Notes: generated from the sequence alone by a model not told the origin. A stretch of 19,876 nucleotides of DNA from Chlamydiota bacterium (GCA_003648225.1 QMOL01000017.1:1-19876), one strand, 5' to 3'; positions 1 to 8,588 are shown, numbered from the stretch's first letter. Numbers and translations: made by a program.

Positions 1-901
1 AATCGGTATGCGGCAAAGAAATTTCAATAATTTCCGCGCCGAGGTTTTGTAATTTATCGAGAGCTGTTTTAACAGCTGAATTAACTTCCGCGTCAATTCC
101 GGTTTGAAAATATTCTTTTGGAACGCCGATTTTCATTCCGTTAATTTTTTCTTCCAAATTCGCTGTGTAATCAGGAACAGGAATATCCGCTGAAGTAGAA
201 TCTTTGGGGTCGTGGCCGGCAATGACATTCATCGCGATTGCCGCGTCTTCAGTGTTCAGAGTCAGCGGACCTATTTGGTCGAGTGATGACGCGTAAGCAA
301 CGAGACCGTAACGTGAGACTCTGCCGTAAGTTGGTTTTAACCCGGTAACGCCGCATAAAGCCGCCGGCTGACGAATTGATCCGCCTGTATCGGTACCGAT
401 AGTCAGGGGAAACTGCCGGGCGGCAACTGAAGCTGCCGAGCCGCCGCTTGACCCACCCGGAATTCTTTCAATATCCCAAGGATTTTTAGTTTGTTTAAAA
501 GCGGAATTTTCTGTTGACGAACCCATAGCAAACTCGTCCATATTAAGTCGTCCGACAATAATCGCTCCGGCATTTTTTAATTTTTCAATAACAGTAGCAT
601 TGTAAGGCGGAAAATATCCTTTAAGAATTTTCGACGCGCATGTGCATTCGATATTTTTTTCGCAAAGCAAATCCTTTACGGCAATAGGTAAACCGGCAAG
701 CGGGCCGAGAGGTTTGCCTGCAGCTCTTTTATTATCGATTTCTTCAGCTTGCACGAGTGCCTGTTCGGGTCGTATATTCAGCAGAGCATCGATTTTATCA
801 TCGGTCGCTTCGACTCGTTTCAACGCGAGTTCCACGCTTTCTTTCGCGGAAATTTGTTTAGAATCAAGACTATTGAGCCATTGTTTTACAGTTTCGGTCA
901 T
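1..901 (-). CDS. gatA: Aspartyl/glutamyl-tRNA amidotransferase subunit A (3' part missing)
   Basis: GatA is the amidase subunit of GatCAB. It releases ammonia from glutamine to convert mischarged Glu-tRNA(Gln) or Asp-tRNA(Asn) to Gln- or Asn-tRNA in the cytoplasm. About 300 N-terminal residues are visible; the gene runs off the left edge (family length about 480). The amidase-signature triad is present with the right spacing: Lys76 in AVKDLL, Ser151 in GGSSGGSAAS and nucleophile Ser175 in TGGSIRQPA. This is a constant offset of 3 from the Staphylococcus GatA triad (79/154/178). The start ATG at 901 gives the usual short N-terminus. No Shine-Dalgarno is visible, but a near-consensus promoter lies at 942-970. 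No gatC or gatB is adjacent upstream; they may be elsewhere or downstream. The call is secure. Confidence 0.96.
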   Translation of the reverse strand, partial: MTETVKQWLNSLDSKQISAKESVELALKRVEATDDKIDALLNIRPEQALVQAEEIDNKRAAGKPLGPLAGLPIAVKDLLCEKNIECTCASKILKGYFPPYNATVIEKLKNAGAIIVGRLNMDEFAMGSSTENSAFKQTKNPWDIERIPGGSSGGSAASVAARQFPLTIGTDTGGSIRQPAALCGVTGLKPTYGRVSRYGLVAYASSLDQIGPLTLNTEDAAIAMNVIAGHDPKDSTSADIPVPDYTANLEEKINGMKIGVPKEYFQTGIDAEVNSAVKTALDKLQNLGAEIIEISLPHTD

Positions 902-941
902 ATCAATTTTTAGTATTATTAATCATAAATAGTATTAGAAT

Positions 942-970
942 ATTATAATGATATGGAGTCTTTTTGTAAA
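942..970 (-). promoter_or_regulatory. sigma-70-type promoter of gatA
   Basis: Read on the minus strand, TTTACA (965-970) is followed by a 17-nt spacer and a perfect TATAAT (942-947). The expected start near 935 gives a leader of about 35 nt to the gatA ATG. Seen directly by hexamer match; transcription itself is inferred. Confidence 0.7.
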
Positions 971-990
971 TGGATTATATATTTTGGACG

Positions 991-1017
991 GACTAAACAG
1001 ACCAAACGGGCTAACCG
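991..1017. repeat. Three imperfect 9-nt tandem repeats
   Basis: The units are GACTAAACA, GACCAAACG and GGCTAACCG, in exact 9-nt register. They lie just downstream of the exporter stop codon and upstream of the gatA promoter, and are more G/C-rich than the flanking DNA. Function unknown; compare the arrays at 8589, 12475 and 17123. Confidence 0.55.
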
Positions 1018-1019
1018 TA

Positions 1020-1922
1020 TTACTCGGGCTGCTCAATATTTTTTTCTTCTTGTTCATTGTTTGAATTCATAATCGCAATCAATGTTCCCGCAACAATTAA
1101 TGCAGCGCCGGGGTAAAACCAGACGTGTGGTATTTCACCAAACAGCACTGCGGCAACAATAGTAACCAAAACAAACTGCGCGGGAACAGAAAAAGAAACC
1201 ATCTGCGTTTTTGCATGCCGCAAAAGATAAATTGCAAGCGTGTGACCTCCAATTGTCGGAAAAATAATGAGTCCGATAAGTGAAAGTACACTGCGGGTAT
1301 CTCCAACAAATATACCGTCGAAAAAAATATATGCTATTGCGCCCTGGACTATTGCAGCGACAATATAAACTTGTCCGCTGAAAAGAATTACGTGCTGTTT
1401 TCCTCTGTATTTTCTACCGATAACAAAATACACACCGCAGCAGACTGCTGATAAAAATGCGACAATAGATCCGCCCATTTCTCCGGGCTCGTTCATAAAC
1501 TGCCGCGAGAGCAGCCAACCGGCCCCCATAACGGACAGAACTACGCCTATAAATTCCTGCTTATTTAATTTTTCTTTAATCAACAGATGAGCTATAAAAG
1601 GAACAATAAGCGGCATAAGAGCAACAAACAGTGCCGCATTTGCCAAAGTAGTATGTTGAATTGCCCAACACCATGTTGAGAAGTGCAAGCCGAAAGCAAC
1701 TCCGGCGAGAACAGCGCCGAGATTAAAGATTGATGGTTTTCCTTCTTTAAGCCACGCCCTAAACCAGAAAGGGAGGAGAATAACTGCAGCGCCGAACGCG
1801 CGCCAAAAGCCTATACTGACAGCGGGGATTGAGCATAATCGAACTAAAACCGCCGCGCTGGCAGAAAAAACGGTAACAAGAATCCATATTAAATAGATAT
1901 GTTGCTGTGAAACTTTTTTCAT
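1020..1922 (-). CDS. DMT-superfamily (EamA) permease
   Basis: A 300-residue, highly hydrophobic protein with about ten predicted membrane segments in two similar halves, the typical EamA layout of the drug/metabolite transporter superfamily. It most likely sits in the inner membrane and exports a small metabolite or amino acid; the substrate cannot be read from sequence. The N-terminal half has the usual pattern of a first helix followed by a GFWRAFGAAVILLPF segment. The C-terminus is a short charged tail (NNEQEEKN). The ATG at 1922 lies directly before the first helix, and no Shine-Dalgarno is visible. It stands alone: the upstream helicase probably ends in a terminator at 1942-1970, so the exporter would need its own promoter, which I could not identify convincingly. 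Family secure, function generic. Confidence 0.9.
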   Translation of the reverse strand: MKKVSQQHIYLIWILVTVFSASAAVLVRLCSIPAVSIGFWRAFGAAVILLPFWFRAWLKEGKPSIFNLGAVLAGVAFGLHFSTWCWAIQHTTLANAALFVALMPLIVPFIAHLLIKEKLNKQEFIGVVLSVMGAGWLLSRQFMNEPGEMGGSIVAFLSAVCCGVYFVIGRKYRGKQHVILFSGQVYIVAAIVQGAIAYIFFDGIFVGDTRSVLSLIGLIIFPTIGGHTLAIYLLRHAKTQMVSFSVPAQFVLVTIVAAVLFGEIPHVWFYPGAALIVAGTLIAIMNSNNEQEEKNIEQPE

Positions 1923-1941
1923 TTATTATGAAAAATTAAAT

Positions 1942-1970
1942 AAAAAATTAGGTCATCGAGGACGCTGACC
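1942..1970 (-). terminator. Possible rho-independent terminator after the helicase gene
   Basis: On the minus strand GGTCA and TGACC pair around an inner CG/CG pair and a TCCT loop, with one mismatch, followed by TAATTTTTT. It lies about 75 nt past the helicase stop and only 20 nt before the exporter ATG. The stem is short, so this is moderate evidence only. Confidence 0.42.
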
Positions 1971-2043
1971 CTCCAGAAGAAATTTTAACAAATTGAATAG
2001 TTTACTATATTAATTTATTCTTATGTGGTTTAAGCTTTCTCCT

Positions 2044-3522
2044 TTAGTGCCGAGGATTTTTCCTCGGTCTTTTGTACGGTTTTCCTGATTTTTTTGATTT
2101 TTCAGAACCATTGGTCTTTTCTTCTACCGGCGGAATAGGCGCATGAAGAATTTCCTGATAGTATTCATCAAGCAGCATCGCAACAACTGATAACTCATCA
2201 ACGCTTTCGGAAAGTTGTTTTGCGAGAGGGATAAATCTTTGCATCCGTTCAACACGCATTCTGTCAAGCCCGCGAAGTTTTGCTTCGAGCAGGGCAACAG
2301 TTCTTTCGCCAACGATTTTCTGAACATCTTCCTCAGTAGGCAATTCCTGTTCAAGAAAATCGATATTGTAATTTTTACCTATTTCATCAAGTTTGAATTT
2401 TTCCGTTCCGGCAATCAAAAGAATCGCTTTTCCGCTCGCACCGGCTCTTCCCGTTCGCCCGGCCCGATGGATATAAATTTCTACATCTTCAGGGGGAGCG
2501 TATTGAAATACGTGAGAAAGGTTTGGCAAATCGATCCCTCTTGCCGCGACGTCTGTCGCGACGAGGAATTTCAGATTACCTTTTCTAATTTTCGCGAGGA
2601 CTTTTTCTCTTCTGGATTGAGACAGGTCTGAGCTTAATTCATCGGAATCGTAACCGTATCTTTTCAGAACGATATTAACATAATTAACTTCGGATTTTCT
2701 GTTACAGAAAATAATTGCTGAATCAGGATTTTCAAGCTCAATTATTTTTATTAATGAACGATCTTTGGTTACCGCGGGAACATTGTAAAATTCATGTTCA
2801 ATCGCGGTAACATGAACATGGTCGCGACTTAAACTCAATACATCCGGCTGTTCGAGGAATTCGCCTGCGAGAGACATAACTCTTGGCGGAAAAGTAGCTG
2901 AGAACATATAAGCGTTAATTCTTTTACGCGGTAAATAAAACTGGACGCGTTTCATATCCTGATAAAAGCCCATAGAGAGCATTCTATCCGCTTCATCCAT
3001 AATGATTATTTTCAAATCATCAAGGAGGAGATATTTTTTCATCAGATGGTCAAGAACTCTGCCCGGGGTTCCCACAACAATATGGGCGCCGTTTTTGAAT
3101 GCTTTAATTTGGCTTTCGTATCCTGTTCCTCCGTAAACTGCAACTGTTTTCACACCGGCATCGCCGGCAAGGAGTTCCGCTTCTCTGGAAACCTGTGATG
3201 CGAGTTCTCGAGTCGGCACAAGAATTAAAGCCTGGCAGGTTTTTTTGTCCGGCTCAATAATTTCAAGAAGCGGCAAGACAAAAGCTCCTGTTTTTCCGCT
3301 GCCGGTGTGTGACTGAACCATAAGGTCTCTTCGAGCGAGAATATAAGGTATAGCTTTTGCCTGTACCGGCATAAGGTCATTCCATCCCGCCCGCTTAGCC
3401 GCATTTTTTAAAGTATCGGGCAGGACATTAATATTTGTGGGTGGAATTGAGTTTTCCGGTTCCGCGATATGTTCTTTCGCATCGAGCGGCAGGTTTTGAT
3501 TTTTTTTAATTTCGTTATTCAT
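2044..3522 (-). CDS. DEAD-box ATP-dependent RNA helicase
   Basis: A 492-residue cytoplasmic superfamily-2 RNA helicase. Motifs in order: Q-motif region with MPVQAKAIP (about 51-59), motif I TGSGKT (73-78), Ia PTRELA, Ib TPGRVLDH, motif II DEAD (176-179), motif III SAT (208-210), then the helicase C domain with IIFCNRKSEV, VATDVAARGID and motif VI HRAGRTGRAG. After the core comes a conserved-looking extension and a basic Lys/Arg-rich tail (about 470-492) likely to bind RNA; I see no DbpA-type RRM. Likely roles are ribosome assembly, cold adaptation or mRNA turnover. I prefer ATG 3522. An in-frame GTG at 3582 would add 20 residues of hydrophobic, atypical sequence and would start inside a GC-rich block. 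No Shine-Dalgarno at either start. Confidence 0.93.
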   Translation of the reverse strand: MNNEIKKNQNLPLDAKEHIAEPENSIPPTNINVLPDTLKNAAKRAGWNDLMPVQAKAIPYILARRDLMVQSHTGSGKTGAFVLPLLEIIEPDKKTCQALILVPTRELASQVSREAELLAGDAGVKTVAVYGGTGYESQIKAFKNGAHIVVGTPGRVLDHLMKKYLLLDDLKIIIMDEADRMLSMGFYQDMKRVQFYLPRKRINAYMFSATFPPRVMSLAGEFLEQPDVLSLSRDHVHVTAIEHEFYNVPAVTKDRSLIKIIELENPDSAIIFCNRKSEVNYVNIVLKRYGYDSDELSSDLSQSRREKVLAKIRKGNLKFLVATDVAARGIDLPNLSHVFQYAPPEDVEIYIHRAGRTGRAGASGKAILLIAGTEKFKLDEIGKNYNIDFLEQELPTEEDVQKIVGERTVALLEAKLRGLDRMRVERMQRFIPLAKQLSESVDELSVVAMLLDEYYQEILHAPIPPVEEKTNGSEKSKKSGKPYKRPRKNPRH

Positions 3523-3671
3523 AATTAGTTTTATATTTTGTATGTTTTTATCAATTAATATTAGTTGAATTTTCAAACTCACTTCGCTGCGCTCAGAGAT
3601 GTTTCGCGGTAGAAAATTCTATTAGTGTTATTTCTCTGTCGTTATTTTGGATGTGGTGCCGCGTCCCTCCA
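3523..3671. other. Intergenic gap with a GC-rich block
   Basis: 149 bp between the glycosyltransferase stop and the helicase start. Mostly A/T-rich, but about 3578-3608 is GC-rich (contains CTTCGCTGCGCTCAG) and resembles the kind of dispersed intergenic repeat seen in some genomes. No convincing promoter or terminator found by eye. Confidence 0.35.
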
Positions 3672-5429
3672 TCAATCCATTTTCTTAAGTTTTTCGTGAT
3701 ATTCTTCTTCTTTCCTCAATTTAGATGAAAAAAGCCCTATCATAAAATAAAAGCCGTAAGCTATGTGCGTGAGAACGGTTCCCATTATCGTATGCAAGAT
3801 AAGTTTTGGTGATGCAAGCAATGCCGCTAAAGCGACAATGGTTAAATAAATACCCATCACGGCAAGATAGACAAAAAACAAAGGTTTATACCAGAAGTAA
3901 GTTGTCCAACCGGTTAGAATACCGACCGTTAGAATTGTCGGCATAAAATACGCGAGTTTCCTCGACGTTTCAGGAAATTTCTTGACAAAAAAACCCCGGT
4001 GCAACGCGTATTGCGTTACCTGCTTAAAATGGCCATTCCAAAAATTACGGCGGTGATGATAAGCATGAATAAGCGGATCATAAATAATTTTTTTGCCGAG
4101 TTTTTTCGTAATTGTCAGGCAAAGTTCCGTGTCTTCTCCGGGCCAGTAATTCGTTTGAAATCCTTTAGCATCATTAAATACGGATTTTCTTACCGCAAGA
4201 TTACACGTCGGATAATCATCAACTTCGCGCCTGCGGTCGTGAATGTATCTGTATCTGTAAGATCCGCTTGCGGCAAAAGAAGAATAAACCGCACCGCTAA
4301 CCTGCTGCCATAGATTATCTTCAGAGGGTGTTGTTGCAGGTCCGCCTGCAGCACCGACTTCATCATCATCGAAATTTGCTGCGAGTTCGTTCAGCCAATT
4401 TGCAGCCGGATAAGAATCATCATCGAGGAAAGCGACAATTTCTCCTTTAGCGGCTTCAACGCCCATATTTCTTTTAATAGCCGGCAATTCATTTCCGGTA
4501 GGGATGACCGTAACTTCCGGCGGCAAAGTATTTATATTTTCGTCCGGCAAAACAATAATTTCAAACTTTTCATATTTTTGCTTAAGCGATTCGCGAACAC
4601 TTTGCTGCAAATATGGGTTATCATTTTTAACAGCAATAACGATAGAAATCATCGGTTGGTAAGAATAATCTTTAGGTCTCCACGAATCGTAATATTTAAT
4701 AATTCTCAGCCGGTAAAAAACTGCAAGGGTATCAACCATCATATTATAAATATTCCCGACAGTAACGCTCCCCTTCTTATCAGAAAAAGAAACTTCAACT
4801 GGATACTGCGTAAATTTAAAACCGAGTCTGTATGCAATTGATAAAATTTCAATATCAAGCGCGTATCTTCTTACAAGCATTCTCGGAATAACCGCGTCAA
4901 GAACTTCCTTTTTGAAAAGTTTAAATCCTGTTTGCGTGTCTTTAACAGGGAGCGGAATCAGCAGATGAACAAAAGTTGTATAAGTTGCGCTTATGAGTCG
5001 GCGATACCATGGATAACTTGTTTTAACTTCGTGGAGCTGTTTACTCCCCATTACCGCGTCAACATTTTTTCCGGTCATGACTTTCGTCATTTCAACCATG
5101 TATTCGGGGGCGATATCGAGATCAGAATCAATAAAAAATATCCATGAGCCTTTGCAACTTTTATATCCGTGACGAAGAGCCAACCCTTTACCGGAATTTT
5201 TTTCGAGTTGAATTCCCTTAACTTCAAACATTTCTTTTTCAGCATTTTGGATTTGCTGCCAGGTGTCATCTGAGCTGCCATCATCAATGACAATAATTTC
5301 AAAGGAGGAAACAATATTTCTCCAATCACATTGAAGCCAGTCACGCGCCAGTGAGTTGACGCGTCTGATATTTTCATAAATTCTTGGCCCCTCGTTATGA
5401 GCGGGCATCATAATAGAAACAGTTTCCAT
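3672..5429 (-). CDS. Tandem two-domain family 2 glycosyltransferase, membrane anchored
   Basis: A 585-residue protein with two complete GT-A fold family 2 glycosyltransferases in one chain. The first (about 4-245) resembles polyprenyl-phosphate sugar transferases of the DPM1/DPG-synthase type: SIMMPAHNE, IDDGSSDD (about 48-55), the DSD metal-binding motif (101-103) and TQTGFKLF. The second (about 260-480) resembles polysaccharide chain transferases, with DDD at 336-338, a CNLAVRK acceptor-loop pattern and the ED motif in WPGEDTELC (432-433). Three or four hydrophobic segments (about 492-570) follow, then a charged tail. Inferred role: building lipid-linked sugars or an envelope polysaccharide at the inner membrane; donor and acceptor are unknown. 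ATG 5429 places SIMMPAHNE at the normal distance; an upstream in-frame start at 5492 would only add a non-conserved leader. It lies downstream of a DUF2062 gene, a known companion of this family. Confidence 0.88.
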   Translation of the reverse strand: METVSIMMPAHNEGPRIYENIRRVNSLARDWLQCDWRNIVSSFEIIVIDDGSSDDTWQQIQNAEKEMFEVKGIQLEKNSGKGLALRHGYKSCKGSWIFFIDSDLDIAPEYMVEMTKVMTGKNVDAVMGSKQLHEVKTSYPWYRRLISATYTTFVHLLIPLPVKDTQTGFKLFKKEVLDAVIPRMLVRRYALDIEILSIAYRLGFKFTQYPVEVSFSDKKGSVTVGNIYNMMVDTLAVFYRLRIIKYYDSWRPKDYSYQPMISIVIAVKNDNPYLQQSVRESLKQKYEKFEIIVLPDENINTLPPEVTVIPTGNELPAIKRNMGVEAAKGEIVAFLDDDSYPAANWLNELAANFDDDEVGAAGGPATTPSEDNLWQQVSGAVYSSFAASGSYRYRYIHDRRREVDDYPTCNLAVRKSVFNDAKGFQTNYWPGEDTELCLTITKKLGKKIIYDPLIHAYHHRRNFWNGHFKQVTQYALHRGFFVKKFPETSRKLAYFMPTILTVGILTGWTTYFWYKPLFFVYLAVMGIYLTIVALAALLASPKLILHTIMGTVLTHIAYGFYFMIGLFSSKLRKEEEYHEKLKKMD

Positions 5430-5471
5430 AATCGCTTTGCTAATTTTTTGTTTATTGTCGCTCGGAGTAAA

Positions 5472-5492
5472 TTGTGATTTTCCAAATCGCAA
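5472..5492. repeat. 9-bp inverted repeat upstream of the glycosyltransferase gene
   Basis: TTGTGATTT and AAATCGCAA are separated by TCC, with one non-matching pair. It lies 43 bp upstream of the glycosyltransferase ATG in the gap after the DUF2062 gene. It could be an operator or a weak RNA hairpin; no T-run follows on either strand. Confidence 0.4.
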
Positions 5493-5520
5493 TTGAATTT
5501 CCGGATTTTGTCATCATATG

Positions 5521-6009
5521 CTAATTTGTGCTGCTCCGTGAAATTTGTGTCTTCTTTTTTTCCAAAAAAATTCTTGTAACAAGATAAGTAATTATACCAG
5601 AAACAGCACTTAAAATCACACCTCCGATCAGTATAGCGAAAATAATTCCGGGTCCGTTATCCACAGCAAGTTTTTTTAATGAGCGAATAGTTAAGTGTGT
5701 AAAGTCGATATCAACACTCCTCGCCGACTTAACAAAAATACTTCCGATTGCGAATTCGCCCGCATAGATGAAAACATAAGTAATCGGATTCGCAATCCAA
5801 ACCGTGATAAATGCTATCGCGCGGTAACATTTTACAAACGGCATTATCCCGGCAAGCAGAACAAGCTGCAACGGCGATACGGGCAGCAAACCGACTGCAA
5901 TACCGAGTGCGGTACCGAGAGCTTTTTCGTGTATCGAGTAATTTTGAGAAGAGAGTTTTTGTTTAAGAGAACTCAGCAGAGAAGAAAATCTATTTTGTTT
6001 TTCGGGCAT
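5521..6009 (-). CDS. DUF2062 family small membrane protein
   Basis: A 162-residue inner-membrane protein with the DUF2062 (PF09835) pattern. A short polar N-terminus is followed by a glycine/proline-rich hairpin helix (about 30-55, containing GLLPVSPLQLVLL), then a segment with WIANPITYVF (about 70-82) and a last helix at about 120-148. The biochemical role of the family is not established. It is often next to or fused with family 2 glycosyltransferases, as it is adjacent here, which suggests a role in handling polyprenyl- or lipid-linked sugars; that is inference. The ATG at 6007-6009 lies 21 nt after the response-regulator stop, with no Shine-Dalgarno. Probably co-transcribed with both neighbours. 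Confidence 0.82.
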   Translation of the reverse strand: MPEKQNRFSSLLSSLKQKLSSQNYSIHEKALGTALGIAVGLLPVSPLQLVLLAGIMPFVKCYRAIAFITVWIANPITYVFIYAGEFAIGSIFVKSARSVDIDFTHLTIRSLKKLAVDNGPGIIFAILIGGVILSAVSGIITYLVTRIFLEKKKTQISRSSTN

Positions 6010-6030
6010 AATTGTTTAATCTTTTTGTGG

Positions 6031-7392
6031 TTACATTACGCCGTATTCATTTAATCTTCTGTATAAATTTCTTCTGCTAATGCCGAGTTGTTTTGCGACA
6101 TCTGATTTTGTTTTCACTTTTTCAAGTTTTCTTAGAATCATCCATTTTTCGATTTCCGGTAATGTCATGTTGTCAAAATCCGGAAATTCTTCATCTGTAG
6201 TTTTAATCGTTTTCTTGTTAGTGGCACCAAGAATATGCTGCGGTAAGTCTCGGGGAGTGATTTCGTGTCCCTGACACAGCACTACAAGTGATTCTATAGT
6301 ATTTTGCAGTTCACGAACATTCCCTGGCCAGGCATAAGATTCTAATATTTCTTCCGCGAAAGGTGAGACGATAATATTTTTTCCGGTTTCGCGGTTAAAT
6401 TTTTCAAGAAAATGTTTTATTAGAAGTTTAATGTCTTCAGGCCGAGCACGCAGTGGCGGGACTTTTAAACTCACGACATTAAGCCGATAATATAAATCTT
6501 CTCTGAATTTTCCTTCTTCAATCAATTTTTCAAGAGACGTGTTCGTTGCCGCAACAATTCGTACATTTGTCTCAATAGTTTCTGTTCCGCCAACACGTTC
6601 AAAAACTCTTTCCTGCAATACACGCAATAATTTAACTTGAATTGAGAGTGGAATAGTACTGACTTCATCGAGGAAAAGTGTTCCTTTATCCGCAAGTTCA
6701 AATCTCCCGAGCCGTCTGGCAATGGCACCTGTAAAAGCTCCTTTTTCATGTCCGAACAATTCGCTTTCGAGAAGATTTTCCTGAAAACTCGCGCAATGTA
6801 CCGGTATAAAAGGTTTGTTATGTCGCGGACTGAGATTATGTATGGCATTCGCAATAAGTTCTTTTCCGGTACCGCTTTCGCCTTCAATAAGTACATTTGA
6901 TTTTGTCGGCGCGACCTGTTTAATAATCTGAAATAATTGTTTAACCGGCGGAGAATTTCCAACTATTAAACTTAGAGCTTTTTTTTCACCAACAATAGAT
7001 TTCAGAGATTCATTTTCTGATTTGAGGTCAAGTAATTTTAAAGCCCGCTGCACAACTAATTCGATAGTATCAATATCAAACGGTTTACTTATGAAATCGT
7101 AAGCACCTTTTGCGAGCGCTTTTTTTGCGGCCTCGCCCGAACCATACGCTGTAATCAAGACAACAGGAGTCTCCGGTGCTTCTTTTTGAAGGGCTTCAAG
7201 AACCGACATGCCATCCGCGCCCGGCATTCTCAAATCACTAATAACGAGGTCAATTTTATTTTTTCTGAAGGCATCAATACCGTCACTGCCCGAAGCGGCT
7301 TCAACAACGTTGCAGTCGAGATGTTCGAGTACACGTTTAAGTCCCGCCCTTGCATTAGTTTCATCATCAATAATCAAAATATTTTTTTTCAT
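6031..7392 (-). CDS. NtrC-family sigma-54-dependent response regulator
   Basis: A 453-residue transcription activator in the classic three-domain order. The receiver domain (1-120) has acidic pocket DD at 9-10, phospho-acceptor Asp53 (SDLRMPG), Thr81 and Lys103. The AAA+ domain (about 140-370) has Walker A GESGTGKE, the sigma-54 contact loop GAFTGA, Walker B GTLFLDE and the R-finger segment FREDLYYRLNV. The C-terminal Fis-type helix-turn-helix (about 415-453) contains VAKQLGISRRNLYRRL. All key residues are intact, so it should respond to phosphorylation and drive RpoN promoters. ATG 7392 is chosen because the protein then begins at the receiver domain; it starts 1 nt after the kinase stop, implying translational coupling. 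The target genes are not evident: I found no good GG-N10-GC promoter here by eye. Confidence 0.95.
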   Translation of the reverse strand: MKKNILIIDDETNARAGLKRVLEHLDCNVVEAASGSDGIDAFRKNKIDLVISDLRMPGADGMSVLEALQKEAPETPVVLITAYGSGEAAKKALAKGAYDFISKPFDIDTIELVVQRALKLLDLKSENESLKSIVGEKKALSLIVGNSPPVKQLFQIIKQVAPTKSNVLIEGESGTGKELIANAIHNLSPRHNKPFIPVHCASFQENLLESELFGHEKGAFTGAIARRLGRFELADKGTLFLDEVSTIPLSIQVKLLRVLQERVFERVGGTETIETNVRIVAATNTSLEKLIEEGKFREDLYYRLNVVSLKVPPLRARPEDIKLLIKHFLEKFNRETGKNIIVSPFAEEILESYAWPGNVRELQNTIESLVVLCQGHEITPRDLPQHILGATNKKTIKTTDEEFPDFDNMTLPEIEKWMILRKLEKVKTKSDVAKQLGISRRNLYRRLNEYGVM

Positions 7393-7393
7393 A

Positions 7394-8569
7394 TCATTTT
7401 GGAAGTGGGAGTGATTTCTTACCACGAGCACTTCGGACAGGCAGCTCGATTGTAATTGTTGTTCCCTCGCCCGGTGAACTGTCAACTTTAACGATTCCGT
7501 TATGCGAATTAATAATTCTTTGAACGATTAGTAATCCTAAGCCCGATCCATTAGTTTTTGTGGTAAAGAACGGATCAAAAATTCTTTTTAGTTGATTTTC
7601 ATCCATTCCCTCACCGGTATCAGAGAAAATAATTTCAATCCAATTTCCTCTATTGTTGAGGGAAACTATAAGTTCTCCGCCGGAACACATTGCATCAACA
7701 GCATTACGAACAATATTAATGATAACGCTTCTCATTTGATCGGCGTCAAACATAGTTTCCGGAACGGCTGAAAAATCTTTTATGAGGGTGATGTTTTTAT
7801 CTTTAAGCTCTTCATTTAAAAGCTGAAAAGTCTCATCTAAAACATTTGTGATGTCTGCAACTTCAAATTTCGTTGCCAACGGGCGGACAGCATTAAGAAA
7901 ATCCGCGACAATACGTTTCAATCGCGCGCTTTCCTCATTAATAACATGATTAATTTGTTTTAGTTCCGCTATTTCCGGACTGTCAGCCATTTTTTTGAAA
8001 ATTCTGTCCATAAGCTGAGTATGAAGAATTATCGCCCCAAGAGGATTTCCGATTTCGTGAGCAACGCCTGCGGTCAGAAGGCGCATAGTTTCGAGGCGTG
8101 TTTCTCTCGCTTTAGAAGTATTTTGAGTACGTTCATAAGTCGCGTCACGAATAACGATAAGGCACGCCAGGTCTCCTTTTCCTGAAGATTGAACGATTTC
8201 CTTTTGTATTGGGATTGTCTGAACCACAAGCGACAATAATCGCGGATACTTAACTTTAACTTCGAATGTGTAAAAGCTTTTCCGGTCGGTTTTTTGTAAA
8301 ATTTCTTTTAGCGCCGCGTCACGAATATTATCAATTAATATTTTATCTATCAATTCTTTACCATTAATTCCTGTAAGGTCATACACTCCCGCATTTGCAA
8401 AGAAAACTCTGCCGCTTTTATCAACAGCAATAATTGCTTCCAACATTGAATTCAAAATTAAATTAAGAGACAACTCATTTGTAACAGACTTACGAATAAG
8501 AGATTCAAGTTGCTTTCTGTCAAAGTTAGAAATATGCTCAACTATTTTCTTTGAATAATCTCTTTGCAT
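7394..8569 (-). CDS. Soluble PAS-domain sensor histidine kinase
   Basis: A 391-residue kinase with no membrane segment, so a cytoplasmic sensor. N-terminal coiled-coil-like region (1-35), one PAS domain (about 38-145, with AIIAVDKSGRVFFAN), then HisKA with the phospho-acceptor His at about 171 in VAHEIGNPLGA. The ATPase domain has N box NIVRNAVDAM, G1 DTGEGMD, F box FDPFFTTK and G2 GSGLGL. This is the NtrB/AtoS-like arrangement, and its partner is the sigma-54 activator starting 1 nt downstream. The input signal is unknown; no haem- or flavin-binding signature is obvious in the PAS domain. The gene begins 25 nt after the dxs stop in an A/T-rich spacer that belongs partly to an octamer array, and has no Shine-Dalgarno. 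Confidence 0.94.
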   Translation of the reverse strand: MQRDYSKKIVEHISNFDRKQLESLIRKSVTNELSLNLILNSMLEAIIAVDKSGRVFFANAGVYDLTGINGKELIDKILIDNIRDAALKEILQKTDRKSFYTFEVKVKYPRLLSLVVQTIPIQKEIVQSSGKGDLACLIVIRDATYERTQNTSKARETRLETMRLLTAGVAHEIGNPLGAIILHTQLMDRIFKKMADSPEIAELKQINHVINEESARLKRIVADFLNAVRPLATKFEVADITNVLDETFQLLNEELKDKNITLIKDFSAVPETMFDADQMRSVIINIVRNAVDAMCSGGELIVSLNNRGNWIEIIFSDTGEGMDENQLKRIFDPFFTTKTNGSGLGLLIVQRIINSHNGIVKVDSSPGEGTTITIELPVRSARGKKSLPLPK

Positions 8570-8588
8570 TTATTATTGATTGATTAAT

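Noticed and set aside
642..932. Plus-strand open frame of 96 codons opposite gatA
   Set aside because: It is antisense to a clear gatA with intact catalytic motifs, and its product is low-complexity Ser/Ala-rich; a shadow frame.
3148..3162. CCGGCATCGCCGG palindrome in the helicase gene, like the one at 17171
   Set aside because: It encodes conserved helicase sequence without the flanking second palindrome or inverted ends; probably coincidence.
3523..3582. N-terminal extension of the helicase from a GTG at 3582
   Set aside because: The added 20 residues are hydrophobic and unlike the family, and the start would lie in a GC-rich probable repeat; ATG 3522 gives a normal N-terminus.
6222..6242. 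TGGCAC that could start a sigma-54 promoter
   Set aside because: No TTGC follows at the required distance, and it lies inside the response-regulator coding sequence.
7393..7485. Extended start of the response regulator inside the kinase gene
   Set aside because: The receiver domain starts cleanly at ATG 7392, 1 nt after the kinase stop; the extension is out-of-frame kinase sequence.
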